DNA of 64,000 nt from Micropterix aruncella (taxonomy: Eukaryota > Arthropoda > Insecta > Lepidoptera > Micropterigidae). A program made the position numbers and the translations under genes. The notes beneath the pieces were generated by a model. That model saw only the letters and a list, made by a program, of their open reading frames with translations, did no database searches and was not told the origin of the DNA. Shown here piece by piece: positions 44,207 to 56,633 of the stretch (position 1 is the first letter of the stretch; every line of letters begins with the position of its first letter). The DNA is taken from the NCBI GenBank assembly GCA_944548615.1, contig OX155963.1, positions 23,679,711 to 23,743,710 of the forward strand, written 5' to 3'.

Positions 44207-45484
44207 GAGTTTGATAAACGGCATGAATACCAAATTGAGCATGTTTTATCTCTAATAACGTCTCCCTTGTGGGTTGTTGAAAAATAATATTATTTCAGAG
44301 AAATAATAAGGGCTTGAAAGTTTTTATTATTTGACCGTACACATCTCCGGCCAGACATAAGTTCACTTGGACGCGGAGTCACAGTGACCGGAACTAGTAA
44401 TTTTTATTTGTTTTTAAATTATTTATTTATTTATTTAACAAATCAACATTACGGTACACACCAATTCGTTGAGATGTAATATACATAAATATAAAAGGCA
44501 TTAAATATGCAAGCTGAAGCATTAAACATAGTAAGAGTAACAGAATACATAAAAAAAAAGAAAAACAATCCATCTTATTCTAGCATAAACAGGTAGTGCA
44601 ATGCCCATACCTTGAAGAGATGTGGGCTCGCAGTAAAAATATCCAGGTCTGACGCTGTCAAACATAGCGCATTTAGGTGTTGCAAGGCATGCGTAAGGAG
44701 ACTCCATCGACTTAAGTTGGTTCGCGAGGACGGCTCCGCAAATAGAGTATGTGACCGAGCTCGAATGTAGTTATCCGGAACAAAGAGACAAATCTACGCT
44801 AGCATGCTAGGATTATCAACTTTGCCCCGGACCAGCTTAAAAACGTAGGCCATTGGTGAGCATTTCTCTACGTAATTTAAGGGAATTATAGACCACCATG
44901 CCTAGTAAAAAAATAGTAGGGTATAAGTAGGGATAATATCCGTATTTCTTGAAATATACAAAGCGTAAAAAATGTTTTTTTTTCCAGCATGGTGATATAA
45001 AGGTCCTCATGTGGATTCCATATAACTGCATTCGTTTCCAATCTACTTCTCACAATTATACAATGTGTGCATAACCCGGACTTTGTGAAAATGCTTTAGG
45101 TTCCGAATAACAAAACCTTGTAAGTAATTTAAGAGGACTTAGATAGTCATGGGCGACTTGAGCGAAAAGGTCGACATTAGTTCGACTTTTGAATTCTTTC
45201 GACTCGGGAGTCGAGCGGCTCCATGGCCCATGGGTATTACACATCTATATTTGTCAACGTAAACTCCAGAAATTATAATTCACAGGGTCATCCAGAATTT
45301 AGAAACACAAATATATTTGCACCGTCAAAAAAGGTAAAAGAATATAAATGTAAAGTTATGTAAAACGCGTACAAATGAAACTAGTACAGGTGGAACATAT
45401 CTTGCCATTGCACAGTTACCCTGTTGATACGTTTGTCAAAAAATTCAAAAGAATATAAATGCTTATGCGTCATGTGTCAAACTA
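44207..45484. other. No gene recognised
   Basis: AT-rich DNA with scattered short frames and nothing with a recognisable domain. Confidence 0.5.
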
Positions 45485-45645
45485 TTGCTTATAACGGAGT
45501 CGACGATTTCGCGTTCGAACAATTTCACTGCCAATTGACTGCCAGCGCCGTCTTATAATTCACGAAGCTGTCCAAAAAAATCATGTACACTCTTCGACTC
45601 TTGAAATTGTTCGAACAAAAAGTCGCCGGCTCGTCTATAAGCAAG
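45485..45645. mobile_element. MITE (about 160 bp) with imperfect TIRs
   Basis: TTGCTTATAACGGAG...TTCGAACAATTTCA on the left is matched, inverted, by TGAAATTGTTCGAA...CTATAAGCAAG on the right. Confidence 0.65.
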
Positions 45646-47199
45646 AGTCACCCGTCACTACCCCCAAACAAACAATACTATGAAAATCACCCTAGAGAGG
45701 TGGGGCCACGCTGACACCAAGTACCTATGCTCTTTCCATTGAACTTAAACTGTCGCAAATTAAGAGGTAACGACCGTTTACACTATGTATTTTGAAAAAG
45801 TAATCGCTCTGGGGTCATTTTGAACACACTTCTCCAGTTAAAGGTTAAAATATCTGATAAAATAATTGGAAAAAAGGATTTTGACTAACAAAGAATCCAC
45901 ATAGATTGTGACTAAACATCCCAAATCAAATTCAAAGAAAAATATAAGCTTGTATAAGAGATTTAAAAAATACCTTAGAGATTTTAATCTACCCTAATGC
46001 AACGCAAAAATTTGGGTTTTATTGAAATTTTTTGTTTTTCTATTTTTTCTAACTGGGTCAATGGACGTTCGCAAATGCACGGGAATAATTAGCGTTCATT
46101 ATCGGGTTGCACCGGTTGCACACATCGCGAACACGATTGCGAGGGCTCGTCTCGATTTCAACCAATCAGAGGCTTGGGCGCCAACGAGCCCACCCCCCAC
46201 CACTCGCCGGCGGCGCGACATTCCAAACGGGGCGTTCCGCTGCAAGCTTAAACGCGCGTGAATCTCGACCTATTTATTTTTTTCAATATTTATGAAATTT
46301 CATGCACGGTTTTATACCCCGTGGTTTTATAGGACGCAAAAATATCACCTTTTGGTCTGAGAAGCAGCTTTTTTTGTCATTTCTTTATGCATTGTCCGAA
46401 TATAGCATAAAACCTCCGCAAAACAATCTGGCGGTTCTTCGTGTTGTGTTGTCGAATGCTTTAGCAATTCGAAAAATTTCCGTAGTTGCACATTTTCAAC
46501 TAAGGGCTGGAAAATTGATTCATCTGTTCAATAAGGCATCAATATTGTAAATATGTACACATTTCTTCAATGTGATAAGTTACTAAAACTGCTGTGTTTT
46601 ACTTTAAAATATTTAAATACGTACTTATTTTTAACCGAGACCAAAAAACTAGAATTTCAGCACACATTGTGAGAAAAACGATGTTAGATCGCTACCTAAA
46701 GAAGTTGTATCGATCGTTCATCTTGTCTTGTCTTTCATAGCAGTGAAATACCTTTGATTCTGCAATCTGTCGTTAACTGAAAACAGTTTAGTTAAAATGA
46801 TATTTATTTATCGTCAAATTATCAAATTACTGTCAAATTATCACATTATTGTCAAATTGTCACATATTCACATTATTAACAAATATTATTATAATACTTA
46901 ACCCTATATATGGCAGTTTAATTATTTGAACTTGCCACTAATATTTGCTTAATCTGTCTGCATAACCGACCTTTATTTTGCTTTGGAAACTTAGAATTGA
47001 CACCAATGTCTATCCCACGAAAGTTAAAATCCCGCTGCTGTTAAATTTAAGCACGATTTCATATTATAAACACCAAAATAACATTTCTCAAGTACCTGAC
47101 AAAAAGGCGCCGAAATTTAAATAACGAAAACATTTGACGTAATTTGACGCCGTACGGTGCGATTCAAAAGCGCCAAAGCTGGCAAAAAATTGTAAAACT
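45646..47199. other. No gene recognised; one GC-rich patch
   Basis: 46070-46265 is GC-rich with an ACCAATCAGA CCAAT-box word, but no TATA, exon or domain could be tied to it. The rest is AT-rich and empty. Confidence 0.4.
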
Positions 47200-47460
47200 A
47201 ATTGAGGCCACCAGAACCAGAGTGGCCCAAATACAAAAATCATTTTTGTGGATATGGGTAACCTGGGCCACTGTGGTCTAATGATACTGCATATAAAATT
47301 ACAAGGACAAAACTATTTATATAGCGCCATGTGATTTCTTGAAAAAATCAGTTTTGGGCCACTCTGGATTTGTAAATAACAATTTTTTATAAGGATTTTT
47401 GCATTAAACTTAAAATCAACAAAATGTCCTTTGGCCAATCTGGTTCTGGTGGCCTCAATT
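47200..47460. mobile_element. MITE (261 bp)
   Basis: Termini AATTGAGGCCACCAGAACCA and its exact inverse, with GTGGCC words further in. No coding capacity. Confidence 0.82.
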
Positions 47461-49080
47461 GTTGTTTACGATAATAACCTGCCGTAAAACAGTATTTAAA
47501 GACCCGTTGCACACCTCTTATTTCTCCATCGGAGCATTTAAATTAGTTGGAGCACCACGCAAAGACCCGCAAAGGCGAGCCCGTTATCTGTATTTTTGAA
47601 ACTCGTTTTATAGTGTGATTTAGAAGCAGTGGTTCAAGTATTGAATTATTTTATTATATAATTTTCAAGTCCAGCTATATAGCTATATTTTAGCAGGTAA
47701 ACATGAATGTAATTGTGTTTCATTAATATTTTTTAAGTACGGCTATTTTTAAAGACCTTTTATGTTTTAAATTAATAACATTCTTTTTTGTTATGTGACA
47801 AGCACGACCAAGGCTTTTATTGTTACATTTTTCAGTAGGTACCTGTTGGTTACAAGATTAAAGATGAATTATAAAATGTTGCTACTTGAGGCACTTTCTC
47901 CTCTCTACGATATTTTCGTGGCTTCCAAACAAACGACATTATTAATGACACTAATCCAAATTTTGTTTTTACTTTACAGGAACGTGTCCCCACTCCATGA
48001 ATATAAAAAAAATACTTGTCAAATTATGCGAGCATTTCGAAAAACAATATATTAATTCAATGTTTCGCTCAAAGAGATAAAGAAAAATCATTTTCTTTAT
48101 ATATGGACTAGATATTTTATCATCGGCATTGCTACCTATATGGTCAATGGGCAAAGAAGGCACAGGAGGCATACAATAAAGAATTTAAAAGTATAAGGAA
48201 ATTTCGCCATAAAATGTAGTCAAGAGAAAACGATAAGCGTTTTTTGTATATTTTTATTATAGAGCTCCGTCATAATCAGCAAATACAAAACCTAAAATAA
48301 AAAAAAAACGCAACTCCTTCCAAAATAAGCAATACTGTAAAAAAAAACTCTGGCACTATATTGTGCTACCAGTAATACAGATAGCAATGTAAATGATAAT
48401 GATGTCGGGGAAGATGAAGATTGAGTAAGATGACATGAGACTATTTTTGAATTCTGAAAATTAACACTATCGTAAAGTTTTCCTTGTAAATATATGTTTT
48501 AGTAAATATATGTTTTTTCATTAATGGCAGTTTAAAATTTTATATACCTAGTAATTTTATTAGTATAACCAAAAATATTAATCTGTCTTATTCTGTTATG
48601 TAACAACATAGACTTCAATTTCAAGGGGGAAGGGGCATTCATTGAAATAAAGGACCTACCAAACTTGAAGTTGCCTGTACAATGAAACGAAAATGCGCCA
48701 GATTTATGGGGGTTAAATCCTAACTACTCTACCCCTCCCCCACCCCCACCCCAGGACACTAGGTACATAAGTCGCGGATTCCCCCTAATTCTCATTTTTT
48801 TGTCGACTTTATTTTTTACTCAAAAATAATCGGGGGGGGGGGGGGGCGTTCCCCGTGCCCCCCCCCCCGGATACGTATTTGGCTACAAGCAAGCCTTGAA
48901 ATAAATAGCGAAGAGAAAAGTCTGAATAATTAGGTAGGTACTATTTGATTTGATGCCGCGGGTCTATTATTGAAAAACGTGTCATGCTATATTTGTCTAT
49001 GGCCCATGTAAATCAAATAGACCATACATAAATTAGGCATGCCTAATTTTTCTACAATCACCTTTAAAGCTCTTGTACTA
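47461..49080. other. No gene recognised; homopolymer tracts
   Basis: It contains a 17-nt G run then a 12-nt C run at 48832-48868, and C-rich sequence at 48730-48760. No coding block. Confidence 0.5.
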
Positions 49081-49580
49081 CTGCGCGCCGCTTTCGGATA
49101 GTAGCTCCAATTTCTGCCACCGCGGGTGCTGGAAACCATAAGTCCTTACGTCCGAAACCTTAAGTCACGTGACTTCGCAAACGGCGCTTGTTGATTCTGC
49201 ATCGGAAAAATAAAACATCGGAACATCCGAAAACGCGCGCGTCGAAGGTTTCGTGAGTCTGCCACCAGGAAAACTCGCGTTTTGAAAAGTGTATAAATAA
49301 TGACGTCTGCATGGCGGGCTATTTTCATACATGCTCCGCAAGACGCAACCGCTGACGTGTAGGCTCGCTAGAACGTCCGCGCAAGCTACCGGCCGTTCCT
49401 TTTTCGAAAAGCAAAAAAACAGCAGTTCTGTCTGAAACGTCGCGCGGGAAGGGTGCGTTCGCTGCGGCCGCTCTTTACGACCCAGTCGTGCAGGAAAATA
49501 AATAATTTTTGTGTTTTCATCGGAGCGGTGGACTTCCGCCGTTGTCGAGCGCTGTTTCCGGGCGGATTTTCAGGTTTGTA
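49080..49580 (+). promoter_or_regulatory. CpG-rich stretch, possible promoter
   Basis: A CG-rich island in AT-rich DNA with TATAAATA at 49292-49299 followed by TGACGTCT. A possible exon end, TTTTCAG|GTTTGT, lies near 49572. No downstream coding exon was found. It could serve a plus-strand gene or be an upstream BicC promoter on the other strand. Confidence 0.25.
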
Positions 49581-50069
49581 TTACGTTTTTTTTGTATTTT
49601 CGTGAGCTTTGAAGTATTTTCTGTCAAGAAACTGCTTTTGGCTCATTTGTCGTGGGATTTCGACCGTTTTTTCTCATTCGGATCGCTTGACGGGAAATGG
49701 CTTTTCCGAGTGTCAAAATTTGTCATTGTCAACGCGTGCGATTTCGTTACCATGGAAACGGGGTTCTACGTTAGCTGGAATAGCATCGATACCAAAATGT
49801 ACGAAAGCCACAAAAATAAAATAAATGCCACGGCATTTTATTATGTTTTTCATTCTTTAAATTTGCCGTCATGTTTTCAAATGTGATTGTTAAAAGAACA
49901 TTTAAAAAATACTGGATACAAAACATACAGTTTGTTTGAGAGGACATTAGAATTATCTTAATTGATTATATTGCATTATTTCAGTAAGGAGCCAGCGAGT
50001 CTCATCAATTATTAAGATATTAGGTATTATTGCAGTATAGGAACCTCTTCTAGATTGTTGATTTTTTAA

Positions 50070-50230
50070 CGTCACCCGACTATATTCACCACGCTGATAA
50101 TCTTTATTCGGTCTCAATAAATAAGCGAGATACCTATGGACATTCAAAAAAGCGTCAAACCCATACATTTCGGTAGGTTAGGTTAGTCTTTTTCAAATAA
50201 TACATAAACACATATTCTGCGGTAGGTTAG
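50070..50230 (-). repeat. Dispersed repeat family A, copy 3
   Basis: Reverse complement of the family: CTAACCTACCGAAATG, CGCTTATTTATTGAG, GTGAATATAGTCGGGTGA. Confidence 0.6.
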
Positions 50231-52919
50231 ATTAGTTATTTAAAAAACAATCTTAAAAATCGAGTTTGAAAAAACTTTTTTTTCTCTATGTAAATTTTGT
50301 CTTGAAATTTTACGCGTCCGAAGCTTTTTTATTTCAAATTTAGGACGATTATACGTTAGGACCTGTGTGGCCTGTACATATACACCAGGCACCGCCCAAT
50401 TTACATTAATTTGTGCAGAAGCGACCGTTCAGAAAAAAATGCTTTTGTTCAGTTTATTCGTTACCGTAGAATCTCGGTAGGTAGGTCGAAACATGAAATT
50501 TGTTCTTGTGACGAGAGTAATGGTAGTCAATAAATTGAGATTTATCAATAAGTCTTCCTCTCTGATTTTTTTCCGCATAATGTACCCTAAAATTTCAGTT
50601 CTTGTTGTTTGGTTTCATTCCTTCATTAAATTTTTGCAACTATTATATCGAGTAAAATTGGCCCTCATTTTTATATTTTAAAAAATCGATCGGAATATCG
50701 CCCGCGGTTGGAGGGTTAAGGGAGAATGGGCATTTCTTTATGAAAGGTGTTACCTAGAGTGTAACAACTAACGACTTATAACAATTAATTGTATAAAGAA
50801 AGAATAATATCAAAAGAAACGTTCAAAGTTTAGACAAAGTTTAGACAAGCCTAGACATCTATAAACTTGTATAGATAAACCCTAACGTAAAACGAAAGAA
50901 TGCCGACGGCCCAGGTGCAAAATCTTACCTGACACCCGCACACTGTTCTCTTTCATCTATAAACCTATTTACCGCTTTAACTTTCAGGAGAAGATAAAAG
51001 TACTCACTCGGTACTTACTAAGCAGTTATTTTTACTATTAATAGTTAATATTGATATATGTTTATAGTTTGTGATATTTTCTATATAGTTTATTTATATA
51101 CCTTGTATATAAATAATATAAACAACTGTATTGTTAAACCGCCCTACCAATATGAACCTACCTACGTGATACGTTCGCTATATTATCGCTCGAACGCAAC
51201 AAGCCGTATCACGTACGTTTGATGACAAAAACAAAAAAATAATAAAGATAAAAAAACCGAAATCCACAAAGCGTTCATGATACGTCAAATTGTTCCTACG
51301 ATTCTAACTACAAAAAGGGTAATAAATGGGTCTATCGTGTAAAAAAATCTCTGAATCTAATGAAAAACCCAACGATTTTTTACCTATTTTTTTTTAAATA
51401 ACCCAAAAATCACTAAATTATAACAAAAAACTACTCCACGACCCCAAGACTTTCTCGGCAAGCAGACAACCCCCCCCCCATCCCGGTTAAATAAAATAAA
51501 GTAAATAAGGTTACTAAAAAGTGTAATTATTGAATAAAATATTTTACAATTTAAATACCATAACTTTTTTCAGTCATGTACCAGCTTTGCTGCTATAGAT
51601 TAGAATGTTACATTGCTTGTAATAAATACGCTTTCGTTTGATATAATTATGTGGTAAAAAGTTTTACCAAACTTCGCAAGTGGGTACGAAATTACCCATT
51701 CTCTTTTACCTACTACTAATCTATATGTATAATACTGATATATACGTAACAGTGACTTACTAAAAATAAATGTCACAGTTACTTACCTACTTGTAGCAAC
51801 TAGAAAAGTTTAACTACCACTTGACGAAAAAGTTTTCAACACGTATTTTTGGCCCACCTGCTATTTTGACAAGTTCTAATATACAAGTAACCGAGTCGCA
51901 TCAAGGGACAATAAAGTATTTCTGATGTTTGGCATGATGTTTGATAATAAGGCATGTTTGGCGAGTATATTTACAGAGAATGTAACGAAAGTAGCATATC
52001 GTTAAGCAGTTTCTAAGACCTCCCTTCTTCCTAGTAATATACATTTCCTCATATCGTTCTCAGAATTCGTGCCGCTAATATGTTTACGGCATGTACCTAC
52101 AAAAAGTCGTCACTTAGCTCGCCTACAGTCGTCGATTAAGCAAACTTCTTGACCTCTTGTCAGGTAGCGACCTCTTGTCGCTACCTCTTTTGATGTATTT
52201 AGGGTTCCGCACCGAAGTTTCGTTTTTGAGAAGATATCTCATCAGCAAATCTACATACAAAAATATACTATTGATTTCATCTCAATGTAAAATCGTTCGG
52301 AAAAAATAGACCAGTTGTTACTGAACCTTTTTTAATCTTGTGTCACAGTAGTTTTTTAATATTATTACCTTGATGCATAAACATGGAAAAATACAAAAAA
52401 AAACTGTCTTTTCAGGAAAGATCGTTTTAACGATCAGTAGTAATAGGCAGGTAGGTTAACTACTAATATATAACTACTACTTTATCGATTGTATCCTATT
52501 TTAAATTAAAGAAACACAGTTATTACTATGAAAAAGGCTTTATTATCTAACTATCTATATCTATCTATATAATCTTTATCTACCTAGATGGTCATAAATT
52601 GATAAAAAATGTGCATAAAATACATTTCAATCACAAGCTTATTTGTAAACACTTACCGTTTTGAAGACATAGTGAAAGTTAATTACGCTAATACGAATTA
52701 AAATAGAAAAGCACTTCAAAATTATGATCATAATATAATCTATGCACCGAAACACTGTCAAACGATCACTGCGGCGATTGGTAAACAATAAGCAAAAGTT
52801 ATCTGCTCGTTAATATTTTTAAATTGAGGGTACTCCCCATACTTTGTTTTGATCTTTTTAACGATCGGTCGTTGTAAATGGGTTAAGTATCTTGACTTAT
52901 TTTGTGTTGTCCGTATCCC
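50231..52919. other. No gene recognised
   Basis: AT-rich DNA. The only repeat seen is at about 51150-51215 (partner of 1015-1090). A run of 11 C lies near 51470. Confidence 0.5.
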
Positions 52920-53270
52920 CGTTAAAACACTGGTTTCCGTCAGATCACCTAAGTTAAGCAGCGTCGGGAGTGGTCAGTACTTGAATGGGTGCAGTGCAGG
53001 ATTTACGCATAAGCTACACAAGCTACAGCTTAGGCACCCACTTTCTTTGGCCTCCCCAAAAAATTGTCCAAGTGAGCAATTGTCATATATACTTAAATAT
53101 ACTGCAGCAATAGTTCAAATAGCTTAGGGCCTTATTCTAAGTCTAAATTCGGCGCTGGATGGGTGACCGCCTGAGTAGGTACCCACGTGATGTTATAAAA
53201 GCCGTCTGCCTGTAAGATAATTGCCGTTAGATATCAAAGCGGACCTTTGCCGTAAAAAGTATAAACCAAA
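52920..53270 (+). repeat. 5S rRNA-derived retroelement copy 1, split by a hAT MITE
   Basis: AAGTTAAGCAGCGTCGGG, TGGTCAGTACTTGAATGGG and GATGGGTGACCGCCTGAGTA correspond to the internal-promoter half of 5S rRNA (A box, intermediate element, C box). A tail, CTGTAAGATAATTGCCGTTA, is shared with 55240-55420. The 5' third of 5S is unlike. This is a SINE3-type arrangement, not a 5S gene. Confidence 0.8.
52992..53157. mobile_element. hAT MITE inside the 5S-derived repeat (166 bp)
   Basis: Ends CAGTGCAGGATTTACG and inverted TAAATTCGGCGCTG, with AATGGGTG/GATGGGTG duplication (7 of 8). The uninterrupted copy at 55240 shows the empty site. Related to 54901-55099. Confidence 0.88.
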
Positions 53271-53695
53271 AAACGTATCTTAAGTAATAATAAGATCTAC
53301 TCGTCTGTAGAGTTGGATTTCAAGCATACATAACCGGTAATTTTTCGCGCAATTTTTAGTAAATAAATAGTATCCATAACTTCTATATATTAGAAATGTA
53401 TGATGAATTAAAAAAACGCGATGAATCACCCGTCTTCCACTTCGATCAAGCCGGGATAACACACTCGCCATTCCTATACATCACTCTTATGTTCGCACGT
53501 ACTCTTTTACCGTCCATTCTGCTCGTTTGTGGAATTAGCTCCCACACTCACCACGTCAGGCATGCACCTTCGTTGCTCACTTTCAAAAAGTTGTTGAAGA
53601 AACATGTGCTTTCACACCGCCACTGACCTCGTCTTATCCTCTTCTTTATATTTCCCTGGGCATAAATAGTAAAAAATGGTATATTGTAACCTTAG
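53271..53695. other. No gene recognised
   Basis: Short open frames only (for example 53396-53626), without recognisable domains. Confidence 0.5.
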
Positions 53696-54000
53696 CAGTG
53701 GCGTAACTATACCATCTGAGGCCCATGGCAAATTGATTGGATGGGCCCTCCTACTAAAAATCCTCAGTAAAAGAGGGCCTCCCAGTAAAAAAAATATGAA
53801 ACGTTCAAAGATTATATAAAGAAAAGAAAATTTATATTTAATTATTTATAAAAAATGTCTAAACAAATAATTAAAAAACCCCTTAGTCAGTTTTCACAAC
53901 AAAAAAAAACATTTACAAAATTTTGTCAAAATCGAGGACCCTCATAGGGGCCACGCCCGTGGCATTTTGCCAGCCCTGTCACCCTATAGTTATGCGACTG
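53696..54000. mobile_element. hAT MITE (305 bp)
   Basis: Ends CAGTGGCGTAACTATA and inverted TATAGTTATGCGACTG, with AACCTTAG/GACCTTAG duplication (7 of 8). GGCCC-rich inner ends. TIR related to 16816-18702. Confidence 0.88.
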
Positions 54001-54900
54001 GACCTTAGCATACATTATTGACATATATTTTATTTGACATAGCATGTAATTTATTTTAAATTTAACTGTATTACTTCTATGTGCACCGTACGGTGACCAT
54101 TAAAATTAATGAAATGGTTGACTGTTAGATATTGCTTTAGTGACAAGTTCGAAATTTGTGCATACATAGTTTTTTAAAGCCAGTGTAATCTTCACTATGT
54201 AATTTTTAGCACAATAGAGTTATTCTATTCTATTCTATTATATTTACTACGTTCGTAGTTACATGTTTGTAAATAAAAATCATAGCAAAAAGGTGCGGAA
54301 CACTTGGCGCGCGATTCAAACTCGCATTTGACCGTTTTTTTACTGTAAATTTCTGAACCTAACCTAACCTAAACCTGTCACAAACTACTCTTATCTTTGC
54401 ATCAACGAGGATTTTTGCATATAATTTATTCCATTCGCTTCGAGTTTTTATTTAATTCTGTACACGACACACCCTCGTCACGTAGGTACTAATCCTTGCC
54501 ATTTTCCTGTACCCGCTATAGGTTTAGAATTTAGATTCTTATTTTTTGCGATTGATTCTATCCGTTTCCGAAATGTAAATTAGGACCAGCCATTCAATAA
54601 AGGACGGGGTTAAAATGTGCGAATTGCGAAGGTTAAGCCGGCATCAGACGTGCGTTGACTCCGATACGCCAAGGCTAGCGAAATTGACCCACCTTTACGC
54701 AAACGCCCGCGGTATAGTAAACACGAGTTGTACGTAATTAGGCTGTGTAAACGTAATTTCGTTATCTTTATCTGCATAGCGGATAAGTCCACACTTTGTT
54801 TATTTACCACCAGGGGCTTATCCACTAGGGGGGGGGGGGGGGGCAATAGGGGCATTCTACGCCCCCTCCCCCCCTCGCGCACTTTCCAACATTATCCGGG
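54001..54900. other. No gene recognised
   Basis: It contains CCTAACCTAACCTAA (54358) and an 18-nt G run near 54829. No coding block. Confidence 0.5.
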
Positions 54901-55099
54901 CAGTGCCGGATTTACGTATAATCTACTCTAGCTAAAGCTTAGGGCCCCCATCGTCGTCAGAATGTTTGACAGCCCAAAGGGGCCCCGACAATAATTGTCG
55001 GGGCCCCTTTGGGCTGTCAAACATTGTTGCAATTATTGCAAAGGGCCCCCCGAGATTTCGACGGCCTAAGGGCCCCTACATGGGTTAATCCGGCACTAG
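54901..55099. mobile_element. hAT MITE (about 199 bp) with a perfect inner palindrome
   Basis: Ends CAGTGCCGGATTTACG and inverted GGGTTAATCCGGCACT; flanks TATCCGGG/TAACCCGG (6 of 8). The interior contains the 65-bp palindrome at 54961-55025. TIR family shared with 52992-53157 and 63886. Confidence 0.75.
54961..55025. repeat. 65-bp near-perfect palindrome
   Basis: Arms of about 32 nt (starting AATGTTTGACAGCCCAAAGG) are exact inverses; only the central base is unpaired. No loop, so it would extrude or fold very stably. Confidence 0.92.
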
Positions 55100-55109
55100 T
55101 AACCCGGAC

Positions 55110-55235
55110 CAGGTTAAAATCCCAGAAGCCATAAGTGCTGAAAACGTTACTGAAAACCTCTAAGCCAACCTACCTAGCCTAACAACCACTAGAAAATTCT
55201 CCAGAAAACGTTCTAAAGACTGCCTTCAGGAAGAT
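55110..55235 (+). repeat. Repeat fragment shared with 11600-11735
   Basis: Same order of words (GCTGAAAACG, CTGAAAACCTC, CCAGAAAAC, CAGGAAGATCACAAG). Directly precedes the 5S-derived repeat. Confidence 0.55.
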
Positions 55236-55239
55236 CACA

Positions 55240-55420
55240 AGTAGCCACGTTGAATCACTGGTTGCCGCAGATCACCGAAGTTAAGCAGCTTCAAGCGTGG
55301 TCATTACTTGGATGGGTGACCGCCTGAGTAATGCCTCGTGATGTTATAACAAGCCGGCCGCCTGTAAGATAATTGTCGTTAGGCATTAAGGTTATAAATT
55401 TATCATAAAGAGTACATCAC
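55240..55420 (+). repeat. 5S rRNA-derived retroelement copy 2
   Basis: GATCACCGAAGTTAAGCAGC, CGTGGTCATTACTTGGATGG and GTGACCGCCTGAGTAATGCC match the 5S internal promoter half. The tail GCCTGTAAGATAATTGTCGT is as in copy 1. Confidence 0.82.
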
Positions 55421-56633
55421 ATTACATTACATTTAGGTCGTGTCCAATTGATGGCTAAAAATCTCTCTCAAAACTTGTCAAAATATTTTTGTTAGGTTGT
55501 ATAAGTCTCATTACTACTGTAATATTTTCCTTACATGCATATGTTGTCAAGGATTTAGCTATTAGATTGAAGAAAAAAAAATAGTATCTAAGAAACTTTG
55601 GAAATTACGAAAAGTTATTCATCGTAACATCATATTGAAAAACATACTATAATTAAGTAATAGTTAATTACTAATGGCTAATAGTTAATAATTCTAATGG
55701 ATACCTACTAAAAGCCACTCCATACAATAACTAAAATAGTCAGTAAACAGTTAAATAATCAAAAGAGAAGCCATAACAATTGAAATAGTCAGTAATTCGA
55801 ATAGATACGTACTAAAAACTGTTCATAGCAACATCGAAAGTAGTCATTAAAGTGTTAAATAATCAAACTAGATCTAAATCATACATTTAAAAACTAAAAG
55901 TATAAATATCATTTAAATTGGTACAACATTTGCAAATTCATGGCCCTCGAATTCGGTCAGATTATAGAAAGGGTGGCCTATCAACATCTCCCTAATGTTA
56001 TTTTTTTAAATTTTATGTCCTCCAGCTGTTTGATAGTGGTAGGAGATTGTAGAATTTGATGCCAACGTATGAGTAGCTTTTCTGTACTTTTGCCAGTCTT
56101 GTTCGGGGCACGCATATATGGGAGTTACCGCGGGTATGGTGAGAGCAAATGTCCGCTCTAGTTGCAGTTTCTGTTATATAATGTATTAAAAGTATTTAAA
56201 ATATTAAAAAAAATAATGACTGTCCTTGGCCGCTTCGGACAACTTCTTGATGTCGACCAAGGTGTGACTGCTTTACTCCTTATATAGAGCCGAGGTTTCG
56301 GTATAAAAATGCCGCACAAATGCTAGGTACGGACTATTAACAGAAAATACAATACAACGTAGCCGATATGCTAGAAGGTGGGTATTAGTTATTCTACACA
56401 ACGAATTGCCCCCTCCCTCTCCCTTGAGTCAATTGAACAAAGGCCTGTTCTGTGAGGATTATAATAATCGCCATAGATATACAAATAGAAAAATCTTTCA
56501 ATAATCTCAAAGTCAAAGAGTTGAAGACTAACACATTGGAAACCTTTCGAAGTTGGTTGTTGTTTTTGCTGAGCTGAATTTGTCGGGAAGAACCACGGGA
56601 AGAACATACGAAAGATTTTAAACCCCTCTAGAG
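55421..56633. other. No gene recognised
   Basis: AT-rich DNA with loose internal repetition of AGTCAGTAA/AGTTAAATAATCAAA words at 55620-55870. No coding block. Confidence 0.5.

Noticed and set aside
45140..45240. Inverted CATGGGC/GCCCATG words as an element end
   Set aside because: Too short and without matching flanks.
48832..48868. Homopolymer G/C tracts as functional quadruplex elements
   Set aside because: Similar tracts at 23460, 40010, 51470 and 54829 suggest slippage or assembly noise; no further evidence.
55240..55345. 5S rRNA gene
   Set aside because: Only the internal-promoter part resembles 5S; the 5' third differs and a retroelement-like tail follows.
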